DNA of 64,000 bases, from NCBI GenBank assembly GCA_002412965.1, contig DHWB01000011.1, positions 757,436 to 821,435 of the forward strand. Reading direction: 5' to 3'. The DNA is from Desulfomicrobium sp. UBA5193. GTDB lineage: Bacteria > Desulfobacterota > Desulfovibrionia > Desulfovibrionales > Desulfomicrobiaceae. The notes below the pieces were generated by a model, which saw nothing but the letters and a program-made list of their open reading frames with translations, was not told the DNA's origin and did not search any database. Of the stretch, positions 59,101-61,873 are shown one piece after another. The position numbers were made by a program, and so were the translations under genes. Position 1 is the stretch's first letter; each line of letters opens with the position of its first letter.

Positions 59101-60401
59101 AAATCAACCGTATTGGTGCCCGCGCCGCCGTCGAGGGCACCGGCAAAGGCCGCGCCGTTCTTGAAGACAAAAGTATCGTTACCCAATCCGCCCAGCAGCG
59201 TCGCCACGCTGCCGGTGTAGGCCACGCTGCTGCCGCCCGCGCCCAGAACCAGGGAGCCGTCGTCATTGAAGGTCACGGTCAGATTCGAGGCCAGCGCGGA
59301 AAAATCGAGGATGTTCGCGCCTGTGCCGCCGGCGATGGTGCCAGTGAACGTCGCGCCGTTCTCGAAGACAAACGTGTTGACGCCCGAGCCGGCGACGATC
59401 TTCTCCAAGCCGGACGCACGTTCGAGGATGCTTGCGCCGCTGGCTGCGGAAACGCTGCCGTCGGCGTGGAAGGTCACGGTCATATCCGTGGTGACGTCGG
59501 AAAAATCGAGGGTGTCAACCGCGCCTCCGATATCGGTGACGGTGTCGGTGCCCCAATCGTCGGAGAAGAAGTAGGTGTCGCCGCCAGCGGTGCCCACGAA
59601 GGTCTCGTCGGCGGACGTACTCGTGAAGCCGGACATCAGGGCATCGTAAGTGCCGAAGGACAAGGTCTCGGCTTGTACAAAACCTACGGTGTGCTCCAGG
59701 TCCCAGTCCCCGCGCAGATTCGCGGACCCGGTGGCGTCGCCTGAGGCGGCAACGTCGGCGCCGGTCAGTGCGGACAGGGACTCGATGAACGCAATCCCCT
59801 GCTCTCCCGCAGTCACGTTGCACCCGTAGAGCAGGATATCACCGTTCTCGCTCAGCGCTTCACCCCACTTCCCGAGATCGTCAGCATGCAGACTCGCAGT
59901 CTCGGCATTCAGAACACTGCCACCCAGGCGCACCTCGCCCTCGGAGCCGTGGGAAAGGATGTGCAGGGCGTTCACGTCGCCGCGTTTCTGCAGGATGTCG
60001 CTGATCTGCCCGAAGCCGTCTTCGCCCGAGGTCAAGAGATGAACTTTGTAGTTGACCAGGTTGCCGGAAGGATTGCGCAGGCCGTCCAGAAGGGACTCGT
60101 AGTCGCCCACCGAAGGGTCGACAAAGACCAGTTCCGTCGAGCGGGCCAGATCAAGCCTGTCGGCGGCGAGATTATCGTCGGAGGAGGAAGCGGCCGGGAC
60201 CGCCGTCTGGTCGAGGGGCTGTTCGATGGCTACCGTCGTCGTCTGGTCCTGCGGGGCAAGATCAGGGTGCTCCATGCCCAGATCCGCCGAAAGCAGGATG
60301 CGGGGCTCCAGGGTCTCAAACCTCATCTTGCGCCGGGGTTCGATCCGGGTGACGGCATCACCCCGTAACTTGGCGATTCGTGCGCGCAGACGCTTCAACA
60401 T
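32115..60401 (-). CDS. Giant LEPR-XLL/DUF4347 repeat protein with RTX C terminus (putative secreted adhesin)
   Basis: About 9428 residues in one uninterrupted frame. The ATG at 60401 is chosen because AGGAGG lies eight bases upstream; the ATG at 60407 is only one base from that site. N terminus: a basic stretch without a Sec signal peptide, then LEPRILLSADL at 31-41. DUF4347 covers about 88-250, with HILSHG and LLYGC motifs (His151, Cys194). Residues about 265-1450 hold repeats of the GGxGNDTFVF / NTVDFS type, including three flagellin-IN-like modules. Residues about 1535-2070 hold five GxPxxGQxW repeats. A long filamentous-haemagglutinin-like solenoid of Val/Ala/Gly/Thr-rich repeats follows to about 6600, then about eight SWxxDGF repeats (6690-7300), more solenoid, RTX repeats (about 9105-9200) and a charged tail. 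Predicted surface fibre or adhesin. Upstream is tolC, downstream DUF3467. Confidence 0.9.
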   Translation of the reverse strand: MLKRLRARIAKLRGDAVTRIEPRRKMRFETLEPRILLSADLGMEHPDLAPQDQTTTVAIEQPLDQTAVPAASSSDDNLAADRLDLARSTELVFVDPSVGDYESLLDGLRNPSGNLVNYKVHLLTSGEDGFGQISDILQKRGDVNALHILSHGSEGEVRLGGSVLNAETASLHADDLGKWGEALSENGDILLYGCNVTAGEQGIAFIESLSALTGADVAASGDATGSANLRGDWDLEHTVGFVQAETLSFGTYDALMSGFTSTSADETFVGTAGGDTYFFSDDWGTDTVTDIGGAVDTLDFSDVTTDMTVTFHADGSVSAASGASILERASGLEKIVAGSGVNTFVFENGATFTGTIAGGTGANILDFSALASNLTVTFNDDGSLVLGAGGSSVAYTGSVATLLGGLGNDTFVFKNGAAFAGALDGGAGTNTVDFSAFSADLRVTFHADGTLSVADADGLLTQADGMAAFIGGAGNDTFAFAENATYAGSINGGTGANALDYSLSKASLTVTFKVDGSLTLVDGSNTATYFGSLATVLGGSGNDTFVFKNGATHAGSINGGSGINTVDFSDYATPVLVDLAGGTMSVGGTIVGTSMTGFSGATTVDSLNLGAGLDTSTLTADTTLASLGVTPKTLTASTLLSSLNDGAGVALIFGKDLRITLSNEAVVDVDLGAAATVGDVLNAIKAADARITASINAAGNGLTLSDSAGGTHAITVANRTGSTTATDLGLDDIFMADDLEGRTLVNDLRITLSDGTLIAVSLAGMTTVQGALDRINSSSSLLTVSLNDRENGLVLYDSAEGSDDLTVENMYGTGVATALGIAGSGAGAELAGTSLLSTIGITLRTGITVAVNLGDCDTVQDILDAIEAAHGSLAAAINGSGDGITVTDSSGGLGNFSIADLNGCTAATDLGIVANVAAPTITGSALAFGVVSGSLSNIANVIGGVSDDRLVGNVQGNALTGGEGADTFVFAGAWGTDTVSDLGASGVDTLDFSGIAAALTVTILADGGVTVSDGTNTMSTTSEMEKIIGGSATTTFVFENGAEFAGVLDGGSGTASLDYSAYTTAISVNLTLGTATGVLGVANIVNVIGGAGDDTLTGDSQINTLSGGAGADSLTGGGGADVLIGGAGDDIYIMKPGAGTVTITELADGGTDTLDYTAYTGAVSVSLAMDAATDTTGVANVEKVLSGEADDVLTGTDGNDTFAFGDDWGVDTVTDTTSTDTDTLDFSAVTADLTFTFGAGATKPVSVTDGDGNSVSGVTSVTVLKSGSGDDSYVFQNGWGAFTIADAGSTDFDTLDFSAVTADLTFTVHADGTLSVTDGSNTLEVTAGIDNIIGGSGDDSVVFKDGGTFDGYMDGGTGSNTLNYAAYTTSVTVDLTDMDALSSVDELMPGLATGTLGINRIQNIVGGSMTADVLIGAGQDNSWTISGSNSGTLNGTLTFSGMETLVGQDEYADTFTLTASGSVDGTLIGSTDETATGLDRIIVSGGSATDVTYYITGVDSGVVLHGTDTWLRYGGVELVTDESTAATRTVDYVVDQTATISFGGSLAQGQAWGLLIDGTEYVHTVAANERVQDVAAGLAGQLATAGYLTTVQGNTLVVTKLTAGAMTVSTVRANMTLTLPTSAVVSAKVADTTNVGLRIGRDDLSGLITVVSMNAAFGYFQFADPTSEMIVKGGSGDDTFSVGAFTMGAALTLNGESGDDTIAYDVQVGNAATVDASSATTTSLVFSGTPHAGETWSVAVSVVVDGEEYVSEFSYTVAEGENLADVVQALAVQVNTSTDYAAGSEGGTLTIASVAGLSMTVETSLFSATQGEVYASQGTTTGVVLTGTPVVGQAWTITLDDVAYTHTVTAGETLAEVQDALSALISAASGYASGVTNGLLTILKFSGDALRVSADVPVGASSTVAPVVSSTKVVNLDGAPVVGESWTITADGTDYTHDVVSGEDWATVVADLQSQLEDDGYATAVKEHYLIITSSASMTVTTTLTASASATAGATSPHSAIVYFEGVPTAGQTWSITLSDITYTHVVSGHESLAQVLNDLAGKIDALLGYTATIKNGMVVVTAVSGASILPSSALAPAGGAQSITYGASSVSVNGSEIFTYENVENARNLIVTATSGADNLTLSRSDARFQLGSLTFDDLGASGSLTIRLGYGNDTLSMGAVGSFFTSALSVSGGDGTDVLNLGAVTNNFVTLAFGTDVETVSGGGTLQDVVFNAYGADDNIAFGYLSLTALPAALALGPLLGSIGAIGLAGAGIAGAVTTEVVRRTPNTVDVTRESGGIQIVDTNWLHSSTVVVNPTRSLTINTGEGIDTLNITDLGSVNFGLTANVGTTSTGALSPGFVNFDGTNIFAGRDVVVTAHTIILKENAIVSTSASGGAGDIAFNGHWFILDENAQLLAKDLSTAATAGTDGDITLLAVDDASLWTPLVDVDVANTGVTVKTGSVIQGRDVTIKAIADNRTVLSSNGTISQISSLPEAALSALEGLATAELAVSVVVSTAEIDVAFGSSIIARDFTAEAASYGYASSSPTLAFLFAGAANVVVTDASVLIGGSVTTTRDMVVHAITDQTVKADASFPSAIKGVAIGVAVNVVVSNATAHVTDDAVLHVGRDLYVLADNTERSLTKAFSMAGNDGILGLSLAVSVEVGNTNAFLDGSAIVGEDVQVAANMVQDMVPIKKVFVVPSSSLGTASMASTGSNSKGDVLDDVKSALTAPFSGIAKGIFTTLSNKVKSALGKAVENGPELPADFNAKADIAGALSVLVDVQSTRARIGDSNVDGDAKNGDVEAGGTIDVLSIVSTAPYVSASSSASNNPDTAEGKNASKVSGSVAISVGVCVNTAEAFIGSGAVVDAGSTLTVDAETLNDYVFSWLWNLVTPWLETATHTMDADADNYVGGVTVYTGDTVAGALNPQNAGEIQTWYEYIGTNPHTVNLATEDFSDTTLWESQSPSSRKLDTFKETLTSYLSGDFGFGNWIGNTWTQATADGAELSLAGSVTNLNLVNIASAEIKSGAQINQDSLMWSPDQDVVVTAVSMNETVNLIGNIALPAISLTPKPGSVTTKLGNLPYSKLSLSSLEDSIGGVGVKGKNGAGLSVVGIINVDTVTARIADGVKLHADSLQVTADNEVLTVNVGASGGKAGNVGLNGTVGVNVVVNNTLAQIENGAEIVVGSGATGADPESALLVSATDSTNLFNIMGSLTIGTGVGVGASAAVNVVVRNTQAIIGDLDTDASSGSRGSITSSGNVHVSAENSGVILSAAISGGVATGKESGGEGSGGGTTNPGTGGTQGSNGSKQSNQDLSSWQGKYGNVLQEFVKSGKAVVNSDVAKVAKDTADTVSKTSKSKSGVGVSASVGVNWVDEDARAYIKNAGAITLNNNASLTVDAATSTGVISVAGGVAVAKGSGSGTAVGFGGALGLNVLYGTTEAFIDDVTSLEVNNLVIDAVRTGWTVALAAGIGVATGSKGVAIGGSVGVNVITYSTETGLRNMTGETVVTGDVTLDAEDTTVLVAVGGSAGFGGKAGVGVAIGVNVVDNTVRSEIDGVTDFQHDGDLNVLADNATVIVAVTGSAGIAAGSGSKYGGAGTVAVNVVTTTVEANVLNTTETVESAGDYLISAMDFTGIFSFAGALAVGKTFGGGASIAVDTVTNTVRTKIEDSTLETSGSFTAEAEEGAVVVAVTVAGAGAEKVALAGSTAVNLFVNTIESTVTNSTITAGDAVTISATDTEVCVAVSGGMAVSTSSAAIGAAIGLNLSFNTVGATVSGSDITSTGSTIDLDASALAVMVSLTLGGAGGEKFALGGSISGSIVANTVEAEVLSGATLTAAGNVGVTAKGNIVVVMIAGGFAGAAKAAVGAALSTVYEGNTIGVKIDDSTVTSTGGAVLLSAGIAPPSSSTNLSALPMGVSGIELPDSVSSQIVSVTVGGAGSGQYAGGIGISVNVVHNILQASVTNGSIVRALTGVALTAIDSSVIDALAFGGAGAGSWAGGGAISTNVITNSITTLVDDSTVSAGLNDLGTAIATGGDDAAITIGSTSSAIIRALGLGVSGGGTGAISVSALGNGVANTVTATVSDATVRAAGDVTIAAQDIAPTVIPSWMLPAEKTAAVDDALDGSPIDLDANIFAVNVSLAGSGSTAISAAVMGNVVANTVKAVVSDEATVLAGVRADNYAVLDSASDLTVKARSDSGILAFSVGVGASGSVAVQASGFGNVITNRTSVLVEDDTADAQTTRLASGGDTFVTAEDQSQIRSLALSVALSGSAAVSVLVGANVIVNDVHALISGSTVTSGDALDLSASNMTSILAFTGGVAGSGTVGVMTSLSANVVTNRTTAKAEDATIVTVGAITVEATGNASIDALSFGVAAAGTVGAGVALSANVVANWTEALISGSTVTCDTSLSVLSESSAIIRSLGVNVGAGTVGVNVSVQGNVLTNHVRATVENSAITAHGDIVITALDKAPSIIPDWVIPAKYQSILDDSPIDLDANILSATINVGAGAVGVNVALVGNLVVNTTEARIDNSTVTSTAGKVALGSVSESGITSFNVGVGGGAVGVNVVGYGNMITSTVKATVEDGSVIDADEAVAITAENKATIRALGIGVAGGAVAVGVMAAGNLIVSSTEATVDHSQVTSGTTLDIGAYSDMDILALTGSVGAGAVGVKVSFAANVVTGTTTAEVVAGSELESGGATTIEAVNSSAIDTLAFGVGGGAVGVGVALSANVIVNTTEALISGSTVTNAASLDVLAESSAIIRSLAVNVGAGAVGVNVNVLGNVLTNHVRATVEDSDVAASGDIVISAVDQAPSSIPDWIIPDEYQADLEAILDDSPIDLDANILSATINVGAGAVGVNVALVGNLVVNTTEARIGNSTVTSTTGKVALGSVSESGITSFNVGVGGGAVGVNVVGYGNMITSIVKSAVEDGSVIDAGGAVAITAENEATIRALGIGVAGGAVAVGVMAAGNLIVSSTEASVDDSEVTSGTTLDIGAYSDMDILAFTGSVGAGGVGVNATFSTNIVTGITTAEVVAGSELESGGATTIEAVNSSTIDTLAFGVGGGGVGGGVAISANVIVNTTEALISGSTVTNAASLNVLAETSAIIRSLALNVGVGAVAVNLSVLGNVITSSTLAAIEDSDVTASGNIVISAQDKAPSVIPDWIIPDEYQGVLSSSLHDSPFDLNANILAVNVSVTGGGVAASGALTGNFITNTVQAEIDDADVTSSAGSVTLDASSSSGIIALTAGVGVAGSVALNITGFGNAIESAVDASISNGSDVTAFTTASLSATDSSSITSVGLGLAGSGSVAINGTVGYNLITNSITAEVSGSSLTSTGAASLLATSEADILSFVGGVAGSGLAAAQLSLTINEIENTISASIVADDAGASTVTAGSLSLSATDASTIDSVAMGLSAAGFAAGGAAVSKNLIANGVSATISGSGVTATGAVSLEAETSDIIRSYAIGVAGAGLGAANASLTLNDLGNTVTARVEDSTVTAGGNISLSASETAPAVVPDFNSAIAAPAGMVSKLTAALQGNTVNANANIVSFAGSISVGGMAALGAAVADNAIHGTVTAEIVDSSATSTGGSVTVSAVSDAAIASLAAGFGASAGIAANASAVHNTQTSTIQAGILGESTVSADGDVKVEASDTAAIDALAFSLAGGYAAVGGAVVVNSLSNTVLASINGASASLKAAVTDADTLFVTASSDYTVSGLSLGATLGLAAAGGSVVTNSIGGSTSAYIGDHADIGGTVGNVSISAQTVVDVSSDAYGLSGGILSGSVNSADATVDTAVDAHIGDADVHVAGAVSVAAGATITAETDAFGLSVGGLAIGVSLSEIEISSEISAYVEGDADITAVSLTVLSSADANADAYANASGGGVLAGNGADVDAVVTPVIKAFIDDGAIIAVSGLLSVTSASKGKAKAKGEGISVGIAGVGVVLADAELSPELTTFIGSGADVTAGSIALQSLHNVRADGSLIDQAAVAFAGASGGGVVAVNGATATATAAAVLDTRIEAAATVTTTGGGLLISSTANDKADATATGITVAGVGFGAMESTATSDGTIVSQIDSSTVSSHENLTVEAADHGSANAVVTAATGGLVAGGVNIATATVISEVTADIGSGAIITAGGKVTVDAQATPESVAATSGVNAGGAAVGGSSAIAESSPVIEAFVGHGASVTATDLDITASRKVPDSGVSASASASGSSGGLLIGVNATVSRATGNGSAAAYADTDSILDISGSAEIEADFDSVQRSTANCQALGIVAVGGNSAMADSSSTVSAYLADGVTATGGAFAISAGGTEDNRALAVSGTGGVVSVSASEAYTTSSNTTLASVGARDGGGIDVDSLSISAAHEALFNASADSSSGGVIDASGAKIQNTVNTNVEARVGDDANIRARQFDMSAETTVLKDWLSGYNLVSASGGVGAFPAGASRSDINNRSSVVIGDDATVTVTKRGDGTGGDMDLSVHNDVTARDRAKIDSGGAVATAKTESRIYNDTNVAEVVIGGSALESEGSISAASWTDVDLQVQANAKTYGAAGYAQGISVAQSSPDNIIVINDGATVHAVEDIVLSTGEIGIVQGGIFVSARTDLWNKTAFPVRSNPTADAVINHDSHIDVAPDAWVGSNRSVYLEATGGAHSASGNWSYQDAYMEVVEAIANFFGADASIKETGGTEQDNLSSNVNIDGTVEAGLDNKQFLIIDEEIDSASTASMSGAPALVFSSSSGEDTIVRSDGGSWLADGFGAGEFIRISGAGILDGAYLIESLTATTITLNDKTPLGGSVGTSTATSVTVSHYVMSGSPDLDFNAARNSIDRDEGSWVEDGFVAGQWISVQDAGDNAGFYRISSISADGATLVLATAASELTANANNVSGVTVRGVAAPTALTVGSLQTLLNFDSPADTITRTQGSWTDDGFAVGQTLVVSGANPNNGTYTVAAISGNGKVLTLKTLSYLADAANTTVTANSGAAKITDTAVTLTFSGLNQTITRSAGNWTADGFVAGQVLEVSGTAGNNGLYTIASVTNTVITLKTVADLADAAPTTVTANSGAVTVHYGILSMTFNAAARTITRADGLSWASSGFATGQIIHVADSAHNDGAYVVQSVSGTVMTLVAGETLTNESTAWGVTVTGAAPVDTGVTVASLGLTHTDPRDSITRSSGTWAADGFAEEMVIQITGTASNNGAYQIDGISGGTIYLEQTQNLTPESISAGNSVRVAHYSPADINIHTSTMLGTPSLTFTHVYGGRDLIVRAAGSWTTDGFREGQTITVSGSGGNDGEYQIATISDDGTTIGLSMLDNIVSATGVTGATVTGAGITAGIATPVLSTEDLATNIATEIDRLQQLKSEHYGNAAAIAGYNAQITQLKMQALELGLIDADDPGLSDVNAVISPKTNYDVTYIVLPDITASSGSIRVNAGTLTGGGNLFSNGDTSIEIVNASPYYLRVNDVTIPAEQGGMVLFNGLQVTSNADIAAAYDLLHSTISAPEPAAFKTIGADAGEGDPLISIRSTFNPTFALQTEFSGAAAPDIEIIGSITNLLGRLEIYNNKGSVIIKGEPGETAIAARDIDISSGRDFVLTSDSFESMGGHPSGAQTGSTIAGRNVFISARFLNLNGTIQSGRPDRGVTLDSFMDTLIEAFKTGTSTDRYLTLTSGEHNSIEARYDRETDRIVVDSVATEGGFMQLTGQIMNTNPNAKLLAIDGYGNISITNETSFDVVVNRLDTGGEGIEGVIRIVDTVTTVDHSGNAIAGAEPTVTTYTRLDGDVLVTVNGVLASTHEDTRTLSGTDGYKPAEGQRYVYVSGQEKVKVIKKEYITSSFWGIDWLSADPGTQPDGVWSYDVGVPEPLKAGTFVEWKPALVGTASYSTFLTATMDTEKLVGAYSYTTTSGWWIFSTTYYHYIQVFNQGYKEYTNVSKKADYNIGIEFIGYDQGSISITSGRDVIVGSSLVNNAGTTTITSTSGAVIGTDSALVGGAVIVLDAATGIGTASQALQTDLQGGHLDAATAAGDIFIDEFDGSLNAGTITATTGDVYLSADTDITSASSSALISGGSIELTSRFGGLGSASQNLRIDSGNGLTDKVRGTAVSNIRLEETSGDLHLFSLRSVSGDVHLTVADGDLIDVNDNDTRDERTIAELENLWSDMQLTIATGAGAAAMQNIEAYEGLKTREYNSYWNYREQQADPSVYDPDFQVSLSADELAWYQDNGWSAEDIADLEAKRTSEYHDLHAEYGSLGDERIDGYAYTVEAGSDEYDTLMSGYAWSEEELATNFNPSLLRTKSDTETKIEEANIIGRNVFISTPNGGLGNISGRETFALPLDSASLTPDQRVLLAAAERDDMIARDADGNIVDIFAGDGTAVSLEVLLHDDIDVTAESITITAGTHVYLGSEQDINIDSVTGGDAIRIKGAGGVFDVGSGTTVTGGGAGGGIILEAGGTTIGTSGRPVGVNLLGGSLTARATGDITLAGRTSDLSIDGIFSEEGAVTVSAEGSIYNGNAGGEWNINAPSVTLTAGGSIGADGNALNTELPLADAAEPGLGVIFATAAGDIFLNEVSGDMNVGRIQAGGTASLSAAVSILDSNDDPDPDVIARSITLRTTLGGIGAAGNDLDIDSSFGAQGLVNVTSSQNVYIIEVFDDLYLDQVLITTLNRKAYLAAQGSILNANTLGGPAVIAGAAIFRSEEGVGEDGNILVTQVLNMEGAVLGSMWVHNLGALNVGNAGDGAGGTTTAGGGIEITASSPVTVVADVIAAGDITITSDDNTDDDGITVQGGVTVQSIGGSIFVRSGDGVLLESGSAILAAGTVEIVGDYLDADVGIGSVIELYGSIAATSVEVLGGNDSDTVVITGVTSQTTVRTGGGDDVVNVGSNATATENAGGSMDGIQALLSVYGGTHPVGDSLFLDDSGNTGPGGGTIDGADITGFGMTGSIHYEEIENLGISFGSGDNSINILSTVAGTTTVLTGGAGNDTFNISSDAPDNQGDLDGIRGDLVLAGGGGVNTINLGDRGNTTGRTGVVVTNHDITGLTGDAGGSGVVSHDESFNGGISILNGSGADDITVEGILSGMILAVRAGGGDDTATAVDAAAGDDGLLLVFGEGGSDTIDASAWTSGAILFGDGGTVSGRGSLTPATLAAVQSVAPAGDGDDVLMGGSGDDILVGGGGNDSLTGGAGNDVLIGDAGRLTFRGGSLYEAGTLGTFDSSAGEDTLVGGAGNDVMLGGGGRDLFYGDLSEDIMAGEYGKVTFRGDEVSEIIAMGDLISQTMIDLYTIEDKAGAAKTHDAGQGPSLIPKPGPDALAVEQWRSESLYAHRVSHHGGQSVAAGQTVPGQDAAPADGKVPVHEAPAQEQPPFPGTGQPGGETGPSAGTPDRALAVVREASERLSGLQTAVASLMGLGMMSTRGSDEKRRLDSGEMERFARPKARSWKWDGERLTEEGMTESSQARLVNVVEFTFEKKSRATDA
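32805..33085 (-). repeat. RTX-like calcium-binding repeats near the C terminus of the giant protein
   Basis: Encodes GGxGxDxL-type nonapeptides (DDVLMGGSGDDILVGGGGND, SLTGGAGNDVLIGDAG) and a second short block (DTLVGGAGNDVMLGGGGRD), at about residues 9105-9200. Such repeats bind calcium and fold after export in type I substrates. About 230 residues of non-repeat tail follow. Confidence 0.8.
38510..40340 (-). repeat. Tandem SWxxDGFxxGQ repeats in the giant protein
   Basis: About eight units of roughly 75-85 residues, each with a core like TITRSxGsWtxDGFxxGQ, then VSGxxxNNGxYtI and an ILxTLxx strand, at about residues 6690-7300. Units diverge at DNA level, so expansion is old. They look like small beta domains; no named family is certain. 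Confidence 0.7.
44895..48080 (-). repeat. Tandem modules of about 1.03 kb in the giant gene
   Basis: Equivalent markers recur at 45201, 46236 and 47259 (spacings 1035 and 1023 bases, 345 and 341 codons) and at 45666 and 46701 (1035). Each unit carries a DSPIDLDANI segment and a run of VGAGAVGVNV-type strands. Parts of units 45.6-45.96 kb and 46.63-47.0 kb are nearly identical at DNA level (about 58 bases around 45723-45780 match exactly), which indicates recent duplication. The fourth, flanking copy near 48.07 kb is more diverged. Confidence 0.8.
54205..55795 (-). repeat. Five GxPxxGQxW repeats in the giant protein
   Basis: Five units share GxPxxGxxWxIxxDxxxYxH, TVxxGExLAxV and an xGYxAxxxxGxLxI strand, at about residues 1535-2070, spaced about 265-300 bases apart in the last four and further apart for the first two. 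Conserved Trp and Tyr suggest small beta-sandwich domains, possibly carbohydrate-binding, but this is inference. Confidence 0.65.
57660..58560 (-). repeat. Three flagellin-IN/FliD-like modules in the giant protein
   Basis: Three units near residues 614-918 share TVxDxLdAIxxAxxxxxASiNxxGnGLxLxDsxGG and an end of the form TAATDLGI. This is the pattern of flagellin_IN motifs found in FliD and in some large surface proteins. Spacing is about 270-285 bases. Confidence 0.65.
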
Positions 60402-60456
60402 GCCCATACCCTCCTGTGGCTCTCAACGGAACCGACATCGCGGCCTGTTTCCGGAG

Positions 60457-61827
60457 CTATTTCACAAGCCAGTTTTCCATATCCAGCAGATCCTTTTCGG
60501 CCAGGGTGCCGACAGCCTGCTTGAGCCTGAGGCTGTTCAGGATGTAGTCGTAGCGGGCCTGCGCATGGTCGATGCTGACCAGGGCCAAATCCCTTTCGGC
60601 GTCCAGGACGCTCAAGCTGGCGAACAGTCCGGACATGAAGCCCTCCTGTTTGGCCTCAAGAGCCAGCTTGTTGGCATCGACCGACTGCGCGAGAGCGTCC
60701 ACCCGCTTGAGGGAACTGTCGACGCCGAGAAAGGCCGAACGCGTCTTGCGCTCCACCGCTCTGGTCTGCTTGACCAGCTCCTGCCGGGCAATGCTGACCT
60801 CGTGCCGCGCGGAGCGGACCTTGGAGGCGACCTCCCCGCCCTGATACAGAGGCACCGAGAGTTGCACCCCGACCTTGTACGTTTCGACCTCGCTGCTTCC
60901 ACCGAAAAGGGAATCCTCGGTGTCTTCGTTGTCGAAGGAACCGATCAGGTCCACGGTCGGGTAATGGCCGGCATTCTGACGCTTCACTTCGAGTTCGGCC
61001 ACTTCAACGGCCTTCTTGCTCATCTCGATGGCCGGATTTCCTTCGAGGGCTCCGGACAGCCATGCGTCAAGGCTTGCCGGTTCAGGGCCTTTCAGCTTGA
61101 CGTTCGGGCCCAGATACATGGGATCATCCACGGGCGAGCCAGTCACTTCACTCAAGGCCTGCAACGCATCGGTGAGCCTGTTGCGGGCCTCGATGGTCTG
61201 GGCCTCGGTGGCGGCCAGACGGGCCTTGGCGTCATACAGGTCCGTGATGGGGATGAGCCCCATGTCCGAGCGGCTCTGGGCCAGTTCGTGATGCTTCTCG
61301 ACGGCGGTCTGCTCGACGAGGACATAATCAAGTCTGTCCTTGGCCGCCAAAGCCTGAAAATAGAGGTCCGCGACCCGCGTGATCAATTCCTGGCCGGCCA
61401 GAACGTATTCCATCTCCGAGCGGGCACGGACGATCTCGGCCTGCTTCCACCCGGTGTAAGAAGCCCAGTTGAACAATGGCTGAGTCAGGGTCACTGCATA
61501 GACGGTCGTTCCGTACTCTGAATTACCGGAACCGTAGACCTCGTTGTCACTGCTGACGATATCCTGACTCTTGTGCATATAGCTGCCGGTGGCCATCACC
61601 GTCGGAAGCATGGCGGCCAGAGCCTGCCGTTTTCCTTCCTGGGCTACGAAAGTTCGAAATTGATAGCTTTGAAAAACAGGATCATTCTGGACTGCCTGCC
61701 TGTACACATCCAGCAATCCTGTAGCTGCCGCAGGCAGGGAAAACGAAAGGAAAACAAAAGAAATCAACAAATTTTTTGTACAGCAAACCATAAAGGATTT
61801 GCTCCAGAACGACACGCTTCGCCTCAT
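60457..61827 (-). CDS. TolC-family outer-membrane export channel
   Basis: 456 residues. A signal peptide with a positively charged start (about 35 residues, ending AAA) is followed by LLDVYRQAVQNDPVFQSYQF, the usual TolC opening, and two internally similar halves with long helices (LYFQALAAKDRLDYVLVEQ; FLGVDSSLKRVDALAQSVD) and strand segments (LTQPLFNWASY; LSVPLYQGGEVASKVR). An AGGAGG ribosome-binding site precedes the ATG at 61827. It lies 56 bases upstream of the giant gene on the same strand without a visible terminator, so it is very likely the outer-membrane exit for that protein, working with the adaptors encoded downstream. Confidence 0.92.
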   Translation of the reverse strand: MRRSVSFWSKSFMVCCTKNLLISFVFLSFSLPAAATGLLDVYRQAVQNDPVFQSYQFRTFVAQEGKRQALAAMLPTVMATGSYMHKSQDIVSSDNEVYGSGNSEYGTTVYAVTLTQPLFNWASYTGWKQAEIVRARSEMEYVLAGQELITRVADLYFQALAAKDRLDYVLVEQTAVEKHHELAQSRSDMGLIPITDLYDAKARLAATEAQTIEARNRLTDALQALSEVTGSPVDDPMYLGPNVKLKGPEPASLDAWLSGALEGNPAIEMSKKAVEVAELEVKRQNAGHYPTVDLIGSFDNEDTEDSLFGGSSEVETYKVGVQLSVPLYQGGEVASKVRSARHEVSIARQELVKQTRAVERKTRSAFLGVDSSLKRVDALAQSVDANKLALEAKQEGFMSGLFASLSVLDAERDLALVSIDHAQARYDYILNSLRLKQAVGTLAEKDLLDMENWLVK

Positions 61828-61859
61828 TGCTTCCTCCTGAAAAACTCAGATTCGCGTAT

Positions 61860-61873
61860 TACATAAATATGTA
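61860..61873 (-). promoter_or_regulatory. Palindrome TACATA-AA-TATGTA upstream of tolC
   Basis: Perfect 14-base palindrome centred about 39 bases before the tolC ATG, inside an AT-rich stretch with possible promoter boxes. A candidate operator for the tolC-giant transcript; the regulator is unknown. Confidence 0.35.

Noticed and set aside
32115..60401. Polyketide or non-ribosomal peptide megasynthase as explanation for the very large gene
   Set aside because: No carrier, condensation, adenylation or ketosynthase motifs; composition is repetitive Val/Ala/Gly/Ser/Thr with RTX repeats.
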